Shown in pieces: positions 1-10,245 of a DNA stretch of 64,000 bases. How positions within the stretch are numbered: position 1 is the stretch's first letter; each line of letters begins with the position of its first letter. Source of the DNA: Pseudomonas sp. MWU16-30317 (GTDB lineage: Bacteria > Pseudomonadota > Gammaproteobacteria > Pseudomonadales > Pseudomonadaceae). The notes under the pieces were generated by a model. It was not told where the DNA came from. It ran no database searches and was given only the letters and a program-made list of their open reading frames with translations. The translations under genes and the position numbers were made by a program. The stretch spans positions 558,001-622,000 of the forward strand of contig NZ_JAIWJA010000003.1 in NCBI RefSeq assembly GCF_020515695.1. The letters run 5' to 3'.

Positions 1-969
1 TCGACGGCGTTGCTGGCGGTCAATACCCTGATGGAACCGGCGTACTTCCTCGAGCCGCGGCAGCTGTATCCGCTGTGGCCGCAGTGGCATCCGGACAAAG
101 CCATTGCGTTGTTCTCGACCACTATCGTGCTGCTGTTCCTGCCCAAGCTGCTCAGCATCATTCTGATCTGGGCCAAGGGTGCCAAGGAGTACGGTGGGCG
201 CTTCAAGGTCACCCTGTCGATGCTGATGGAGATGCTGTTCTCCATGCTGCTGGCGCCGGTGCGGATGATTTTCCACACCCGTTTCGTGCTGGCGGCCTTC
301 CTGGGCTGGGCAGCGACCTGGAACTCGCCACAGCGCGATGACGACTCGACGCCATGGAGCGAGGCGGTCAAGCGCCATGGTCCGCAGACGCTGCTGGGCT
401 TCCTCTGGGCCGTTCTGGTGGTCTCGTTGAACCCGAGCTTCCTGTGGTGGCTGATTCCGATCGTCGGTTCGCTGATGCTGTCGATTCCGGTGTCGGTGAT
501 TTCCAGCCGTACCAACCTCGGCTTGCAGGCCCGTGACGAGAAACTGTTCCTGATCCCCGAGGAATACTCGGTACCCCAGGAATTGGCTTCCACCGATGCC
601 TACACTCACGAAAACCGCTGGCATGCACTCAAGGACGGTTTCGTCCGGGCAGTGGTCGATCCGCGGCAGAATGCCTTGGCCTGTTCACTGGCCACGGCAC
701 GTCACGGCCAAGCCGAACCGATCGAGTGGATGCGCGCCGACCGTGTGCGCACTGCGTTGACGGTAGGGCCAGAGAAGCTCGACAGCGCCACGCGCCTGTA
801 CTTGCTCAGTGATCCGGTGGCGCTGTCGCGTCTGCACTCACAAGTGTGGAGTGATCAGAACGAAGCCTGGTTGGGCGCCTGGCGCAAGTCGGTCGCCGCT
901 GACCCGCATGCGCCGTTGTTGCCGTTGCAGCCGGACGCAGTGGTGCCGCAGAACATGGTCAATGCCTGA
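1..969 (+). CDS. opgH: Glucans biosynthesis glucosyltransferase H, C-terminal part
   Basis: The reading frame is open from base 1, so the 5' part of the gene lies outside the window; 322 residues remain of a protein usually about 850 long. OpgH is the inner-membrane glucosyltransferase that makes the backbone of osmoregulated periplasmic glucans, working with OpgG. The part seen holds the last membrane region: hydrophobic stretches around residues 35-56, 70-105 and 125-165, then a soluble cytoplasmic tail of about 150 residues. The catalytic DxD region would be upstream. The assignment rests on recognising the C-terminal membrane block and tail. A strong terminator follows 16 bases after the stop. 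Confidence 0.85.
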   Translation, partial: STALLAVNTLMEPAYFLEPRQLYPLWPQWHPDKAIALFSTTIVLLFLPKLLSIILIWAKGAKEYGGRFKVTLSMLMEMLFSMLLAPVRMIFHTRFVLAAFLGWAATWNSPQRDDDSTPWSEAVKRHGPQTLLGFLWAVLVVSLNPSFLWWLIPIVGSLMLSIPVSVISSRTNLGLQARDEKLFLIPEEYSVPQELASTDAYTHENRWHALKDGFVRAVVDPRQNALACSLATARHGQAEPIEWMRADRVRTALTVGPEKLDSATRLYLLSDPVALSRLHSQVWSDQNEAWLGAWRKSVAADPHAPLLPLQPDAVVPQNMVNA

Positions 970-985
970 TCTGCAGCCGTAATGT

Positions 986-1019
986 AAAAGGCCCGGGATA
1001 TTCTCCCGGGCCTTTTTTA
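986..1019 (+). terminator. Rho-independent terminator after opgH
   Basis: A perfect GC-rich stem (GGCCCGGGA / TCCCGGGCC) with a 5-base loop is flanked by AAAA and TTTTTT. The A-tract on the other side means it could also stop minus-strand transcription from the chemoreceptor gene that ends at 1074. A short REP-like remnant (GCGGGCCTGCCCGCGAAGG) follows at 1044-1062. Confidence 0.9.
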
Positions 1020-1073
1020 TTGGGCGACGCTGATGGCCTCTAAGCGGGCCTGCCCGCGAAGGTGCCGCCCGGA

Positions 1074-2990
1074 TCAGACCCGGAACCGCCCCACTAGCGA
1101 CTGCAAATGCGTGCCCAGCCGCGCCAGCTCGACGCTCGACGCCGCAGTCTCCTCACTGGCTGCAGAGGTCTGCTCGGACACATCGCGCACATTGATCACG
1201 CTGCGATTGATCTCTTCCGCCACCGCGCTTTGCTGCTCAGCGGCCGTGGCGATCTGCTGGTTCATCGACTGAATCGCTGACACCGTCTGGGTGATGCTCT
1301 CCAGGGACACGCCGGCCTTGCGGGTCAGTTCGACACTGCTGCCGGTCAATTCCAGGCTACTGTCCATGGCGCGGGTGACTTCCTGGGTGCCATTCTGCAG
1401 GGCGGTGATCAGCGCTTCGATCTCCTGGGTCGAAGTGTGAGTGCGCTGCGCGAGGCTGCGCACTTCGTCCGCCACCACGGCGAAGCCGCGCCCGGCTTCG
1501 CCGGCTCGGGCTGCCTCGATGGCGGCGTTGAGCGCCAGCAGGTTGGTCTGCGCGGCCACCGACTTGATCACATCGAGGATGCCGCCGATCTTGTCGCTTT
1601 CAAGCTTGAGGTGGTTGACCGCTGTACTGGAGTGGCTGACCTCGGTGGCCAGGCGCTCGATCTGCGCGATCGCCTGGCTGACCACCTTGTCACCCTCACG
1701 GGCTTGTTGATCGGCCGCTACAGCGGCTTCAGAGGCCTGCTCGGCATTGCGGGCGACCTCTTGCACCGTGGCCGCCATTTCGTTCATCGCCGTGGCCAGT
1801 TGATCGGTCTCGACCTTCTGACTGGTGACCCCGGCGCTGGTCTGCTCGGTAACTGCCGACAGCTCTTCGGCAGCGCTGGCGATCTGCGTGACACCGTCGC
1901 TGATACCGCTGACGAGGCCGCGCAAGGCCAAGGTCATGCGCTGCATGCTCTGCTGCAACTGGCCCAGCTCGTCGCGGCGCTGCACATCAAGGTTGTGGGT
2001 CAGGTCGCCGTTGGCGACGCGGTCTACTGCCACGAGGGTCTGCTGCAGCGGCACGGTGATTTGCCGAGTGATGAGCCACGCCGCGAGTATCCCGAACAGC
2101 AGGGCCAGCACGGCGGCGGTGCTGAGCAGCACCTTGCCTTGCCGGGTGTCGGCATCGCGTTTTTCGGCCTGCGATTTCTCCAGTTCGGTGCTGTATTCCA
2201 GCAGTTGGTTGCCTGCCGTTTGCATGCGATTGAGGGCGGTCAGCTGACTGACTTGCGCGGTATGAAATTGGTCAACGGCGGCCCGATAGCCAAGGAACCC
2301 GGTGGTGGCTTCCTTGAAGTCTCCCGCGAACTGCTCCGGGAGTTGTTTGGAGAGGACGTCGATAGTGCCAAGCGCTTTGGTGATGGCATCTTGAGCGGGC
2401 TGCTCGGCCTCCGGCGCCGCGCTGTAGGTGTATCCGCGTACCTGGAAGCGCGCCTGCTGCAGCTGTTTGCTGAGGTCAACGATGGCGGTGTACAGCGCCA
2501 GATCCGCGGACTGCAGCAACGACTGCTCCACCGCATTGATGCTGGCAACGGCGCGATCGGCAGTCGCCCCCAGTTGCGCGCGCGCCGCCTCGCGGGCTTG
2601 CACGGCCTGATCCATGGCGGCGAACGCGCTGCGATATTCGTTGGTGGCAGTGGTCTGCTTTTCAAGCAAAACCTGATCGCTGCGCACGGCCATCAGCCCT
2701 TGGGCCTTGCGCACGGCGTCGTCCACCCGTGCCAGTGCAGCGGTCACCTCTGGGGCGCCTTTGAGGCCTTTGTTGAACTCGTAGCTGATGCGTGCGATAC
2801 GCAGATCGCGCGTGGCATTGCTGACCTCGCTGATGGAGGCGAGCTTGTCGCCGCGCGAGATCAGGCTGTCGAGCCCGGTCCAGCCGGTGGCAGCGATTAT
2901 CACGGTAAGCACCAGCACCAGGCCGAAGCCCAAGGCGAGTTTGGTTTTGACGGGGGTGTTGGCGAGAGAGCGGGCAGCCCAACTTGACAT
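1074..2990 (-). CDS. mcpQ: HBM-domain methyl-accepting chemotaxis protein, McpQ/McpS type
   Basis: A membrane chemoreceptor that senses a periplasmic ligand and signals to CheA. TM1 is at about residues 16-37. A roughly 250-residue helical periplasmic domain follows, then TM2 at about 287-307, a HAMP segment and a cytoplasmic signalling domain with the conserved hairpin tip ([20 protein letters not shown]). The long all-helical sensor matches the helical bimodular (HBM) class, whose Pseudomonas putida members McpS and McpQ bind TCA-cycle acids and citrate. The position next to rsmE-tatC fits my memory of the mcpQ locus; the ligand is inferred, not shown. I chose the ATG at 2990 because GGAG sits 8 bases upstream. 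A GTG at 2999 would lie almost on top of that ribosome site. A flagellar-type promoter lies upstream. Confidence 0.85.
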   Translation of the reverse strand: MSSWAARSLANTPVKTKLALGFGLVLVLTVIIAATGWTGLDSLISRGDKLASISEVSNATRDLRIARISYEFNKGLKGAPEVTAALARVDDAVRKAQGLMAVRSDQVLLEKQTTATNEYRSAFAAMDQAVQAREAARAQLGATADRAVASINAVEQSLLQSADLALYTAIVDLSKQLQQARFQVRGYTYSAAPEAEQPAQDAITKALGTIDVLSKQLPEQFAGDFKEATTGFLGYRAAVDQFHTAQVSQLTALNRMQTAGNQLLEYSTELEKSQAEKRDADTRQGKVLLSTAAVLALLFGILAAWLITRQITVPLQQTLVAVDRVANGDLTHNLDVQRRDELGQLQQSMQRMTLALRGLVSGISDGVTQIASAAEELSAVTEQTSAGVTSQKVETDQLATAMNEMAATVQEVARNAEQASEAAVAADQQAREGDKVVSQAIAQIERLATEVSHSSTAVNHLKLESDKIGGILDVIKSVAAQTNLLALNAAIEAARAGEAGRGFAVVADEVRSLAQRTHTSTQEIEALITALQNGTQEVTRAMDSSLELTGSSVELTRKAGVSLESITQTVSAIQSMNQQIATAAEQQSAVAEEINRSVINVRDVSEQTSAASEETAASSVELARLGTHLQSLVGRFRV

Positions 2991-3041
2991 ATGAAGCACT
3001 CCATTGCGTGGCAGACGCGAGAGGGACGGATAACCCCAAGC

Positions 3042-3068
3042 GTATCGGCCTGGGGCAGCAATCCTTGA
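3042..3068 (-). promoter_or_regulatory. FliA (sigma-28) promoter of the chemoreceptor gene
   Basis: On the minus strand TCAAGGAT (3061-3068), 11 bases, then GCCGATAC (3042-3049). The family consensus is roughly TMAAGTTT-N11-GCCGATAA, so the -10 matches at 7 of 8 positions and the spacing is exact. It lies about 50 bases upstream of the chemoreceptor start codon and in the right direction, which fits co-expression with flagellar genes. Confidence 0.75.
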
Positions 3069-3097
3069 CCAACAGAGCTGCTGAGAATCGAATGAGC

Positions 3098-3805
3098 TTA
3101 GTACAAGCGGGCGAGAAGCGCCGTGACTGCAGTTTCGACCCGCAAGATGCGCTCACCCAACTGCACCGGCTGCAGGCCGGCCTTGGCCAGCAACTCGACC
3201 TCGTAGGGGATCCAGCCGCCTTCGGGGCCGATGGCCAGGGTCACTGCGGTGTCGACGGCGCGTGGGCAGGGAGGGTAGTCGCCCGGATGGCCGACCAGAC
3301 CCAAGGTGCCATCAGCAATGGCCGGCAACCTGTCCTCGACGAAGGGCTTGAAGCGCTTTTCGATCACCACCTCGGGCAGGACGGTGTCGCGGGATTGCTC
3401 GAGGCCGAGGATCAACTGCTCGCGGATGGCCTCGGGCTCTAGAAAAGGGGTTTGCCAGAAGCTCTTCTCGACCCGATAGCTGTTGACCAGTATCAAGCGC
3501 GGCACGCCCATGGCGGCGATGGTCTGGAACACCCGGCGCAGCATCTTCGGCCGGGGCAGGGCCAGTACCATGGTCAGCGGCAGCTTGGCCGGCGCGGGCT
3601 GGTCCAGGCTGATCTGCAGTTCGGCTTCGCCAGCCGATAACCTCAGCACCTCCGCGCGGCCCATCAGGCCGCCGATACGGCCGACGCGCAGGCTGTCACC
3701 GACCGCCACCCGCTGCACTTGCTGCATGTGGGTCAGCCGGCGATCGCGCAGCACGACTCGGTCAGCCGCGCTGAAGTCGGCCTCTTCGAGCAACAGCAGG
3801 TTCAT
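3098..3805 (-). CDS. rsmE: 16S rRNA (uracil-1498-N3)-methyltransferase
   Basis: A SPOUT-class RNA methyltransferase that methylates U1498 of 16S rRNA using S-adenosylmethionine. At 235 residues it has the normal family length. The C-terminal trefoil-knot signature is clear: AIGPEGGW at about residues 191-198, then [11 protein letters not shown] near the end. The N-terminal part is the small PUA-like RNA-binding domain. Its start codon overlaps the tatC stop by 4 bases (ATGA), so it is probably translated together with tatC as the last gene of the ubi-his-tat run. Confidence 0.93.
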   Translation of the reverse strand: MNLLLLEEADFSAADRVVLRDRRLTHMQQVQRVAVGDSLRVGRIGGLMGRAEVLRLSAGEAELQISLDQPAPAKLPLTMVLALPRPKMLRRVFQTIAAMGVPRLILVNSYRVEKSFWQTPFLEPEAIREQLILGLEQSRDTVLPEVVIEKRFKPFVEDRLPAIADGTLGLVGHPGDYPPCPRAVDTAVTLAIGPEGGWIPYEVELLAKAGLQPVQLGERILRVETAVTALLARLY

Positions 3806-4593
3806 GGGCGCGTCGCGGGCGGCTGGTCGTTGCTGTCGGCTTGTTCGGCGTCTTCATGATCGCTGCGCTTCTTGATCATGCCGGCAAACAGTACGCCGAC
3901 CTCGAAGAGCATCCACATCGGCACCGCCAACAGGGTCTGCGAGAAGATATCCGGTGGAGTCAGGAGCATGCCGACCACGAAGCAGCCAATGACCACGTAG
4001 GGGCGGGCCTTTTTCAGGTACTTGACGTCGACCACGCCGATCCACACCAGCAACACCACCGCCACGGGGATTTCGAACGCTACGCCAAAGGCGAAGAACA
4101 GCGTCATCACGAAGTCGAGGTAGTTGGTGATATCGGTGGCCATCATCACCCCGACCGGGGTAGCGCTGGCGAAGAACTTGAAGATCAGCGGAAACACCAG
4201 GAAGTACGCGAAGGCCATGCCGGCATAGAACAGGACGATGCTCGATACCAGCAAGGGCACGGCGATGCGCTTTTCGTGCTTGTACAAGCCGGGTGCGATA
4301 AAGCCCCAGATCTGATGCAGGATCACCGGAATCGACACGAACAGCGACACCATCATGGTCAGCTTGAACGGCGTCAGGAAGGGCGAAGCGACGTCGGTGG
4401 CGATCATCGTCGAGCCCACGGGCAAGAACTCGCGCAGCGGGGCCGAGACGATGGTGTAGATCTGTTGAGCGAAGGAGAACAGCCCGGCAAAGACCAGGAA
4501 GATCGCTGCAACGCAACGCAGCAGGCGCGTGCGCAGTTCGGTCAGGTGCGAGACCAGCGGCATGGGCTGGTCGTTTTCCGGGATTTCGCTCAT
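3802..4593 (-). CDS. tatC: Twin-arginine translocase subunit TatC
   Basis: The six-span inner-membrane core of the Tat system, which recognises twin-arginine signal peptides and exports folded proteins. The 263 residues include the family N-terminus with [14 protein letters not shown], a conserved cytoplasmic segment before TM1, and six hydrophobic segments. The polar C-terminal tail is acidic and basic mixed. It overlaps tatB by 4 bases at its start and rsmE by 4 bases at its end. With TatB it forms the substrate receptor; TatA is encoded two genes upstream. Confidence 0.97.
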   Translation of the reverse strand: MSEIPENDQPMPLVSHLTELRTRLLRCVAAIFLVFAGLFSFAQQIYTIVSAPLREFLPVGSTMIATDVASPFLTPFKLTMMVSLFVSIPVILHQIWGFIAPGLYKHEKRIAVPLLVSSIVLFYAGMAFAYFLVFPLIFKFFASATPVGVMMATDITNYLDFVMTLFFAFGVAFEIPVAVVLLVWIGVVDVKYLKKARPYVVIGCFVVGMLLTPPDIFSQTLLAVPMWMLFEVGVLFAGMIKKRSDHEDAEQADSNDQPPATRP

Positions 4594-5117
4594 GGGGCTC
4601 GTGGGGGCAATGAGGTTTCGGTGGCAGGCTTTTCAGTCTGAGGCTTGGGCGTCGGCACCGTTTCGCTGCTGGCGGCGTCGGCCGAGGTCAACGGCGGCAC
4701 GGGCAGGGGGTCGCTGACGGCGTGAACCGGCTCGACTGGCGCGGGTGCGGGTTGCTCGAGGGCCAGGTGCGGCTCGCTGGCAGCCACCGGTAGCGGCGCA
4801 GCGGCAGGCGGGTGAGCCTCGGTGGCTGGCGCTTCCGCTGCTGGCGGCTGCGCAGGCTTAGGCTGGGCCGCCTGCGGATTGAGGATTTTGCGCGCTTCTT
4901 GTTCTAGCGACAAAATATGCTCGTTGTGCAGCTGCCGGCGGATTTCGTCCGCGCCGATTTCGCGCTCTACTTCGTTCTTGATGGCATTGAAGCTGCGCTT
5001 GAGGCGACCGATCCACAGGCCCGCCGTGCGTGCTGCACCGGGCAGGCGCTCGGGGCCGAGCACCAGCAGGGCCACCAGACCGACGAGCAGTAGTTCCGTA
5101 AAGCTGATGCCAAACAT
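4590..5117 (-). CDS. tatB: Sec-independent translocase protein TatB
   Basis: Single-span TatC partner of the Tat receptor complex. The N-terminus [20 protein letters not shown], followed by the GPERLP hinge and an amphipathic helix, is diagnostic of TatB rather than TatA. At 175 residues it is long. From about residue 85 the protein is a low-complexity Ala/Pro/Glu tail with no recognisable domain, as is common for pseudomonad TatB. It lies 3 bases after tatA and overlaps tatC by 4 bases, so the three are one translational unit. Confidence 0.95.
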   Translation of the reverse strand: MFGISFTELLLVGLVALLVLGPERLPGAARTAGLWIGRLKRSFNAIKNEVEREIGADEIRRQLHNEHILSLEQEARKILNPQAAQPKPAQPPAAEAPATEAHPPAAAPLPVAASEPHLALEQPAPAPVEPVHAVSDPLPVPPLTSADAASSETVPTPKPQTEKPATETSLPPRAP

Positions 5118-5120
5118 AGA

Positions 5121-5387
5121 TCAGTCTTTCCTGATGGGCTCTTCGACTTTTTGGTGTTGGCCGTCGATGGTGTGTGGCTGATTCAGTGGCGAGGTCGCCT
5201 GTGGATGCACTGGCTGTACCGGCTCTACCGTCGGCTCGTGTGGTTTTTCGTCATCGTTCATGGCCTTGCGGAAGCCCTTGATCGATTCGCCGACATCGGT
5301 GCCGAGGTTCTTCAGTTTCTTGGTACCGAATATCAGCACGACGACCACCAGAATGACGATCCAGTGTTTCCAGTCAAAAATACCCAT
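5121..5387 (-). CDS. tatA: Sec-independent translocase protein TatA
   Basis: The pore-forming or membrane-weakening subunit of the Tat exporter, 88 residues. It has a short N-terminal transmembrane helix (about residues 7-20), the conserved [10 protein letters not shown] hinge and start of the amphipathic helix, then GFRKAM and a charged disordered tail. The FGTKKL hinge and short length separate it from TatB. It lies 24 bases downstream of hisE on the same strand. Confidence 0.96.
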   Translation of the reverse strand: MGIFDWKHWIVILVVVVLIFGTKKLKNLGTDVGESIKGFRKAMNDDEKPHEPTVEPVQPVHPQATSPLNQPHTIDGQHQKVEEPIRKD

Positions 5388-5411
5388 AGTGCAGCTCCTC
5401 GAGAAAATTCG

Positions 5412-5747
5412 TTAGGCAGATGGCGTGCGAGCGGCCTTCTCGTCATGGCCCGACAGGCCAAAACGGCGGTCCAGCTCGTCGAGTACCGCCTGCGGATGTT
5501 GACCGAGGGCGGCCAGCATCACCAGGCTATGAAACCACAGATCGGCGGTCTCGTAGATGACATCACTGCAGTCGCCACTGACAGCGGCATCCTTGGCGGC
5601 AATGATGGTCTCGACGGATTCTTCGCCGACTTTTTCCAGAATCTTGTTCAAGCCCTTGTGGTACAGGCTGGCGACATAGGATGAATCGGCAGCGGCGCCT
5701 TTGCGCGCTTCGAGCACCTGGGCCAGGCGCGTCAGGGTGTCAGTCAT
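5412..5747 (-). CDS. hisE: Phosphoribosyl-ATP pyrophosphatase
   Basis: Second step of histidine biosynthesis: hydrolysis of phosphoribosyl-ATP to phosphoribosyl-AMP and pyrophosphate. The 111-residue product carries the all-alpha NTP pyrophosphatase signature [16 protein letters not shown] and the later E(T)ADLWFH motif, whose acidic residues bind magnesium. I use the ATG at 5747, which overlaps the end of hisI by 8 bases. A longer frame upstream only reads through hisI in another phase. In many bacteria hisI and hisE are fused; here they are separate but coupled. Confidence 0.95.
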   Translation of the reverse strand: MTDTLTRLAQVLEARKGAAADSSYVASLYHKGLNKILEKVGEESVETIIAAKDAAVSGDCSDVIYETADLWFHSLVMLAALGQHPQAVLDELDRRFGLSGHDEKAARTPSA

Positions 5748-6141
5748 GGGCAGATCCTGCCTGGTAGATGGCGTGCGGGTCCTTGAGGACAGCGTCGACG
5801 GTGTTCCACTGGCCGTCGGCGTACACGCGATAGAAGCAGCTTTCACGGCCGGTGTGGCAAGCGATATGGCCGATCTGCTCGACCATCAGGACGATCACGT
5901 CAGCGTCGCAGTCCAGGCGCATTTCGTGAAGGATCTGCACGTGGCCCGACTCTTCGCCTTTGCGCCACAGCTTGCCCCGGGAACGGGACCAATAGATGGC
6001 ACGGTTTTCGGTGGCCGTCAGGCTCAGTGCTTCGCGGTTCATCCAGGCCATCATCAACACGCGCCCGGTTTTGTGATCCTGGGCGATGGCCGGTACCAGG
6101 CCATCTTCATTCCAGCGGATCTCGTCCAGCCAATCTTTCAT
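5740..6141 (-). CDS. hisI: Phosphoribosyl-AMP cyclohydrolase
   Basis: Third step of histidine biosynthesis: a zinc-dependent opening of the adenine ring of phosphoribosyl-AMP. The start [17 protein letters not shown] is the family N-terminus, so the ATG at 6141 is used (133 residues). The DCDADVI motif and the downstream [11 protein letters not shown] motif supply the metal-binding Asp and Cys residues. It overlaps hisE by 8 bases and lies 51 bases after ubiB. This his pair sits between ubiquinone and Tat genes, as is usual in pseudomonads. Confidence 0.95.
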   Translation of the reverse strand: MKDWLDEIRWNEDGLVPAIAQDHKTGRVLMMAWMNREALSLTATENRAIYWSRSRGKLWRKGEESGHVQILHEMRLDCDADVIVLMVEQIGHIACHTGRESCFYRVYADGQWNTVDAVLKDPHAIYQAGSAHD

Positions 6142-6192
6142 CTTCGACTCCGGCAACAAGGCCTCTAGTGTGCCAGTGCTAGGCGCCACTGG

Positions 6193-7800
6193 CTATCGGC
6201 GAACGACCAGATACAAGCCGCTGCCCAGCATCAGCCAGCAGGGCCAGGCCTGTATCGAGTCGATGAGCGGCCCGGTCGCCGCCAGCGTAGCGCCGCCCAC
6301 CAGCAGCAAGGCCCCGGCGATGCGCAGCAGCCAGCCATCCGTATGGTGCCGCCAGTCAGGCTGTTTGTTCTTGCGGTGGGGCTGAGCGTTGCGTTCGAGC
6401 AGGTCGCGGGTCATGCCGATCAGGTGCGGGATCTGTTCGAGTTGCGTCTGCGCGCTGTTGAACAGCGATTTGGGGCTCACGCGTTCGCGCATCCAGCGCT
6501 CCAGGAAGGGCTGCGCGGTGCTCCACAGGTCGAGTTCCGGGTACAGCTGACGGCCCAGGCCCTCGATGTTGAGCAGGGTTTTTTGCAGCAGCACCAGTTG
6601 CGGCTGGATTTCCATGTTGAAGCGCCGCGCCGTCTGGAACAGGCGCATGAGCACCTGGCCGAAGGAAATATCCTTCAGCGGTTTTTCAAAGATCGGCTCG
6701 CACACGGTGCGGATGGCCGCTTCGAATTCATTGAGCTTGGTTTCGGCGGGCACCCAGCCGGAGTCGATGTGCAGCTGGGCCACGCGTCGGTAATCGCGCT
6801 TGAAGAACGCGAACAGATTGCGTGCCAGGTAATCCTGGTCTTCGGGGGTGAGGCTGCCGACGATCCCGCAGTCGATGGCGATGTACTTCGGGTCCCACGG
6901 GCTGACGGTGCTGATGAAAATGTTGCCGGGGTGCATGTCGGCGTGGAAGAAACTGTCGCGAAAGACCTGGGTGAAGAAGATCTCCACGCCGCGTTCGGCG
7001 AGCAGTTTCATGTCGGTGCGCTGGTCGGCCAGGGTCGCCATATCGGTGACCTGCACGCCGTAGATGCGCTCCATCACCAGCACTTTCGGCCGGCACCAGT
7101 CCCAATAGACCTGCGGCACGTAGAGCAGCGGCGAGCCTTCGAAATTGCGCTTGAGCTGGCTCGAGTTGGCGGCCTCGCGCAGCAGGTCGAGTTCGTCGTA
7201 GATGGTTTTTTCGTAATCGCTGACCACGTCCACCGGATGCAGCAGGCGCGCGTCGGCCGACAGACGTTCGGCCCAGCCGGCGAGGATGAACAGCCAGGCC
7301 AGGTCCTGGCCGATGATTGGCTTTAGGCCCGGACGCACTACCTTGACGACCACTTCGTCGCCGTTTTTCAGACGGGCGCTGTGAACCTGCGCCACCGAGG
7401 CCGACGCCAAAGGCTCGACGTCGAAGCGGCTGAATACCGAGGTGATCTTTTGCCCCAGTTGCGACTCGATCAGGGCCATGGCCTGTTGCGGATCGAAGGG
7501 TGGCACGCGGTCCTGCAGCAGCATCAATTCATCGGCGATGTCTTCGGGCAGCAGGTCGCGGCGGGTGGAGAGGATCTGCCCGAACTTGATGAAGATCGGC
7601 CCCAGGTCCTGTAGCGCCAGGCGCAGGCGGGCACCACGGGTCAGCTCGAGTGTTTTGCGCGGGAACCAGCGCCAGGGCATGGCGAAGCGGGTGATGCGCA
7701 GGAACCAGGGCAGGGGCAGGGCGAAAATCAGGTCATCGAGACGGTAGCGGATCACGACGCGCTGGATGCGCAACAAACGGCGGACGGCAAGCAGCTTCAT
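6193..7800 (-). CDS. ubiB: UbiB, atypical kinase-like protein of ubiquinone biosynthesis
   Basis: A member of the ABC1/ADCK/UbiB atypical kinase family needed for ubiquinone biosynthesis, thought to help extract lipid intermediates from the membrane. The 535-residue protein shows the family N-terminal KxGQ motif ([16 protein letters not shown]), the Ala-rich nucleotide loop ([13 protein letters not shown]), the catalytic DMHPGN-type motif (FHADMHPGN) and the metal Asp in AIDCGIVG. Two C-terminal hydrophobic helices are visible after residue 485. It overlaps ubiJ by 4 bases. Confidence 0.95.
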   Translation of the reverse strand: MKLLAVRRLLRIQRVVIRYRLDDLIFALPLPWFLRITRFAMPWRWFPRKTLELTRGARLRLALQDLGPIFIKFGQILSTRRDLLPEDIADELMLLQDRVPPFDPQQAMALIESQLGQKITSVFSRFDVEPLASASVAQVHSARLKNGDEVVVKVVRPGLKPIIGQDLAWLFILAGWAERLSADARLLHPVDVVSDYEKTIYDELDLLREAANSSQLKRNFEGSPLLYVPQVYWDWCRPKVLVMERIYGVQVTDMATLADQRTDMKLLAERGVEIFFTQVFRDSFFHADMHPGNIFISTVSPWDPKYIAIDCGIVGSLTPEDQDYLARNLFAFFKRDYRRVAQLHIDSGWVPAETKLNEFEAAIRTVCEPIFEKPLKDISFGQVLMRLFQTARRFNMEIQPQLVLLQKTLLNIEGLGRQLYPELDLWSTAQPFLERWMRERVSPKSLFNSAQTQLEQIPHLIGMTRDLLERNAQPHRKNKQPDWRHHTDGWLLRIAGALLLVGGATLAATGPLIDSIQAWPCWLMLGSGLYLVVRR

Positions 7801-8420
7801 GCGTTATCGCTGGAGTCGAGGGATCGGGAGAGGCGCTCAATACGCGCCTCGAGGCGTTCGGTGTCGATCTTGAGCTGGTCGAGCTCGGCGAAGCGGGCTT
7901 CGGCTTCGCGCTTGCCCACCAGTGTCCGGGATTCTTCGGCCAGGTACTCGCCGAGGTTGTTGCTCAGGCTGTCGAAGCCCTGGCGTGCCCAGCGTGCGCG
8001 GCTGTTGAGATGCCCGCTGAGCAGCGGCGTGGCCACCGGGCCGAGCCATTGCGACAGCTCGTATTCCCAGTCGAGCTCCAGGTCCTGCAGCACCTTGACC
8101 AGATCGATGAGCACGGCGCTGTCGCCGCTCAGATCGACCTGCGGGCTGTGCAACACGGCGGTCTTGTCCTTGCTCAGGCCCAGCTGGATCAGGCTCGAGG
8201 CTGGCGCACGCAGCACGCAATCGGCAGGCGCCGCCCAGTGGCTGGCCAGCAGCAGGCCCTCGTCGCTGGGCAGGATGAACAGCTGCAGCGCCGGGTTGCG
8301 GCAATCGATCTCGATCACCTTGCCCTGCAATCGCGCCAACCGTGGCAGGGCGGTGCTGTCCATGCGCAGCACGCGGTTGAGGCCGTGCTCGACGCTGGCG
8401 ATCAGGCCGCGCAGCAACAT
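7797..8420 (-). CDS. ubiJ: UbiJ, SCP2-domain accessory factor of ubiquinone biosynthesis
   Basis: A lipid-binding SCP2-fold protein that serves the soluble Ubi complex in proteobacteria. Of the 207 residues, the first 120 or so form the SCP2-like domain, and the last 45 (from about residue 160) are a heptad-rich coiled coil ([15 protein letters not shown]). It sits between ubiE and ubiB as in most gammaproteobacteria. Its start shares one base with the ubiE stop (TGATG), and its end overlaps ubiB. Confidence 0.92.
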   Translation of the reverse strand: MLLRGLIASVEHGLNRVLRMDSTALPRLARLQGKVIEIDCRNPALQLFILPSDEGLLLASHWAAPADCVLRAPASSLIQLGLSKDKTAVLHSPQVDLSGDSAVLIDLVKVLQDLELDWEYELSQWLGPVATPLLSGHLNSRARWARQGFDSLSNNLGEYLAEESRTLVGKREAEARFAELDQLKIDTERLEARIERLSRSLDSSDNA

Positions 8421-9190
8421 CAGGGTTTGATACCGCGGTGCAGCGCGACGATGCCCGAGGTCATGTTGTGGTAGGTGACGCGGTCGAAACCGGCCTGCAC
8501 CATCATGGCCTTGAGGGTTTCCTGGTCGGGGTGCATGCGGATCGACTCGGCCAGATAGCGATAGCTCTCGGAGTCGTTGGTGATCAGCTTGCCCGCCAGT
8601 GGCATGAAGGCGAACGAATAGGCATCGTAGACCTTGGACATCAGCTTGTTGGTCGGCTTGGAGAACTCCAGCACCAGCAGGCGGCCGCCCGGCTTGAGCA
8701 CGCGCAGCATCGAGGCGATGGCGTCTTCCTTGTGGGTGACGTTGCGCAGGCCGAAGGCGATGGTCACGCAGTCGAAGTGGTTGTCCGGGAAGGGCAGTTT
8801 TTCCGCGTCGGCCTGGACGAACTGGACGTTGCCAGCCACGCCGAGGTCGAGCAGGCGGTCGCGGCCGACCTTGAGCATGGAGGCGTTGATGTCGGCCAGT
8901 ACCACTTCACCGGTCGGGCCGACCAGGTGCGAGAACTTGCGAGCGAGGTCGCCGGTACCGCCCGCGATGTCGAGCACCTTGTTGCCAGTGCGCACGCCGG
9001 ACAGTTCGATCGCGAAGCGTTTCCACAGGCGATGCATGCCGCCCGACAGCACGTCGTTCATGATGTCGTACTTGGCCGCTACCGAGTGAAACACCTCGGC
9101 GACCTTTTCGGCCTTCTGGCTTTCGGGCACATTCTTGTAGCCGAAGTGCGTGGTGGGTTCGGCATCGCTGCCTTTGCGCTGATCATTCAT
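8420..9190 (-). CDS. ubiE: Ubiquinone/menaquinone C-methyltransferase
   Basis: SAM-dependent C-methyltransferase that converts 2-polyprenyl-6-methoxy-1,4-benzoquinol to its 3-methyl derivative in ubiquinone synthesis. The product of the ATG at 9190 is 256 residues, the normal Pseudomonas length, beginning MNDQRKG. Motif I ([15 protein letters not shown]), the ADINASML motif and the conserved [13 protein letters not shown] segment are all present. It is the first gene of the packed minus-strand run that ends with rsmE. The promoter must lie in 9191-9327, shared divergently with the PHA-associated gene; I could not place it. Confidence 0.96.
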   Translation of the reverse strand: MNDQRKGSDAEPTTHFGYKNVPESQKAEKVAEVFHSVAAKYDIMNDVLSGGMHRLWKRFAIELSGVRTGNKVLDIAGGTGDLARKFSHLVGPTGEVVLADINASMLKVGRDRLLDLGVAGNVQFVQADAEKLPFPDNHFDCVTIAFGLRNVTHKEDAIASMLRVLKPGGRLLVLEFSKPTNKLMSKVYDAYSFAFMPLAGKLITNDSESYRYLAESIRMHPDQETLKAMMVQAGFDRVTYHNMTSGIVALHRGIKP

Positions 9191-9327
9191 ATCGCTGTCA
9201 CCGGAAAAAATTACTGCCATTCTAATCCTCGGTAGCCGCCTTTGTCTTGGCAAGCCTCAGGCTGATCGCGCATTGCTTGATCCGGGCTACTATAGGCACC
9301 GTTATTATTATCGTCCCAGGGGGTTGA

Positions 9328-9603
9328 ATGAGTCGGATCAGCGTGGAGCGCAAACACAGCCTTGGGCGCGAGGTGGCAAAGCAGAAGGCCGAGTTGCTGG
9401 TGGAAAAGCTGGTCAGCAAATACGACGTCAAGGCTCAGTGGCAGGGCGATACCGTGGAGGTCAAGCGCAGCGGCGCCAATGGTGTGATCAGCATCGACGA
9501 CGATGCCATTCGCGTGGATCTCAAGCTCGGCATGATGCTGTCGATGATGAGCGGCACCATCGAGTCGGAAATCGAACGTGTGCTCGACAAGGCGCTGGCT
9601 TGA
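9328..9603 (+). CDS. Polyhydroxyalkanoic acid system family protein
   Basis: A 91-residue protein of the PHA-granule-region family, always found beside pha or ubiE genes in pseudomonads. Its biochemical role is not established; it may be a small granule- or lipid-associated protein. Nothing catalytic is visible. It is amphipathic, with a beta-rich centre (VKAQWQGDTVEVKRSG) and a methionine-rich helix (GMMLSMMSGTIESEIERVL). AGGGGG lies upstream of the ATG. It is divergent from ubiE and 151 bases upstream of phaI on the same strand. Confidence 0.8.
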   Translation: MSRISVERKHSLGREVAKQKAELLVEKLVSKYDVKAQWQGDTVEVKRSGANGVISIDDDAIRVDLKLGMMLSMMSGTIESEIERVLDKALA

Positions 9604-9700
9604 GATCGACTGGCGTTTCGCGGGCAGACCCTGCGCCCACCTGAGCGCGAGTCTGGGCGTGCAGTTAGGGTGAGGATTCTAAATTGGCGGGCTATGGTGA

Positions 9701-9729
9701 TTGCACGCCCTGAAGTGTGTGGGTACGGA
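9701..9729 (+). promoter_or_regulatory. Possible promoter of phaI
   Basis: TTGCAC (9701-9706) and TACGGA (9724-9729) are 17 bases apart, about 25 bases upstream of the phaI start codon. The -10 is poor, so this is only a candidate. In P. putida the phaI promoter is a known PhaD target. Confidence 0.3.
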
Positions 9730-9754
9730 TATCCCTTCAAGCATGAGGTGCACC

Positions 9755-10234
9755 ATGGCAACCGCCCCACTGAAAAAAGCCGTAGCGCTGAAAAAGACGG
9801 CTCTGAAAAAAGACGTCACCCCCCTGGTGCGCAAAGCCCACGCGGTGAAGACCGATACGGTCGTCGAGGTTCGCTCCTATGCCCGCAAGATCTGGCTCGC
9901 CGGGCTCGGCGCTTATGCCAAGGCCGGCAAGGAGGGCCTGGATTACGTGAAGGAACTGATCAAGGCCGGCGAGGGCGTCGAGAAGGATGGCAAGAAGGTC
10001 ATCGACAAGGAGTTGAAGGCCGCCAATTCGCAGATCGATGCCGCCAAGGATGAGGTCGCCGAGGCCAAGGGCAAGGTCGAGGTGCAGCTCGACAAGCTGG
10101 AAAAACTCTTCGATGTGCGCGTCGCCAGCGCCCTGAATCGCATTGGCATCCCCTCCCGGCATGACGTCGATACACTCTCTGCTAAGCTCGATAAATTGAC
10201 GGCATTGGTCGAACGTGCCGCGCGTAAACCATAA
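9755..10234 (+). CDS. phaI: PHA granule-associated phasin PhaI
   Basis: A phasin that coats PHA granules and controls their number and segregation. I use the ATG at 9755, preceded by GAGGTG; the product is 159 residues. A Lys/Ala-rich head is followed by the phasin core (YARKIWLAGLGAYAKAGKEG), a long amphipathic helix with coiled-coil character, and the C-terminal signature RIGIPSRHDVDTLSAKLDKL. The same core and end motif recur in PhaF, showing common descent. It lies 11 bases upstream of phaF and is surely co-transcribed with it. Confidence 0.95.
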   Translation: MATAPLKKAVALKKTALKKDVTPLVRKAHAVKTDTVVEVRSYARKIWLAGLGAYAKAGKEGLDYVKELIKAGEGVEKDGKKVIDKELKAANSQIDAAKDEVAEAKGKVEVQLDKLEKLFDVRVASALNRIGIPSRHDVDTLSAKLDKLTALVERAARKP

Positions 10235-10245
10235 AGGAGAGCGGG

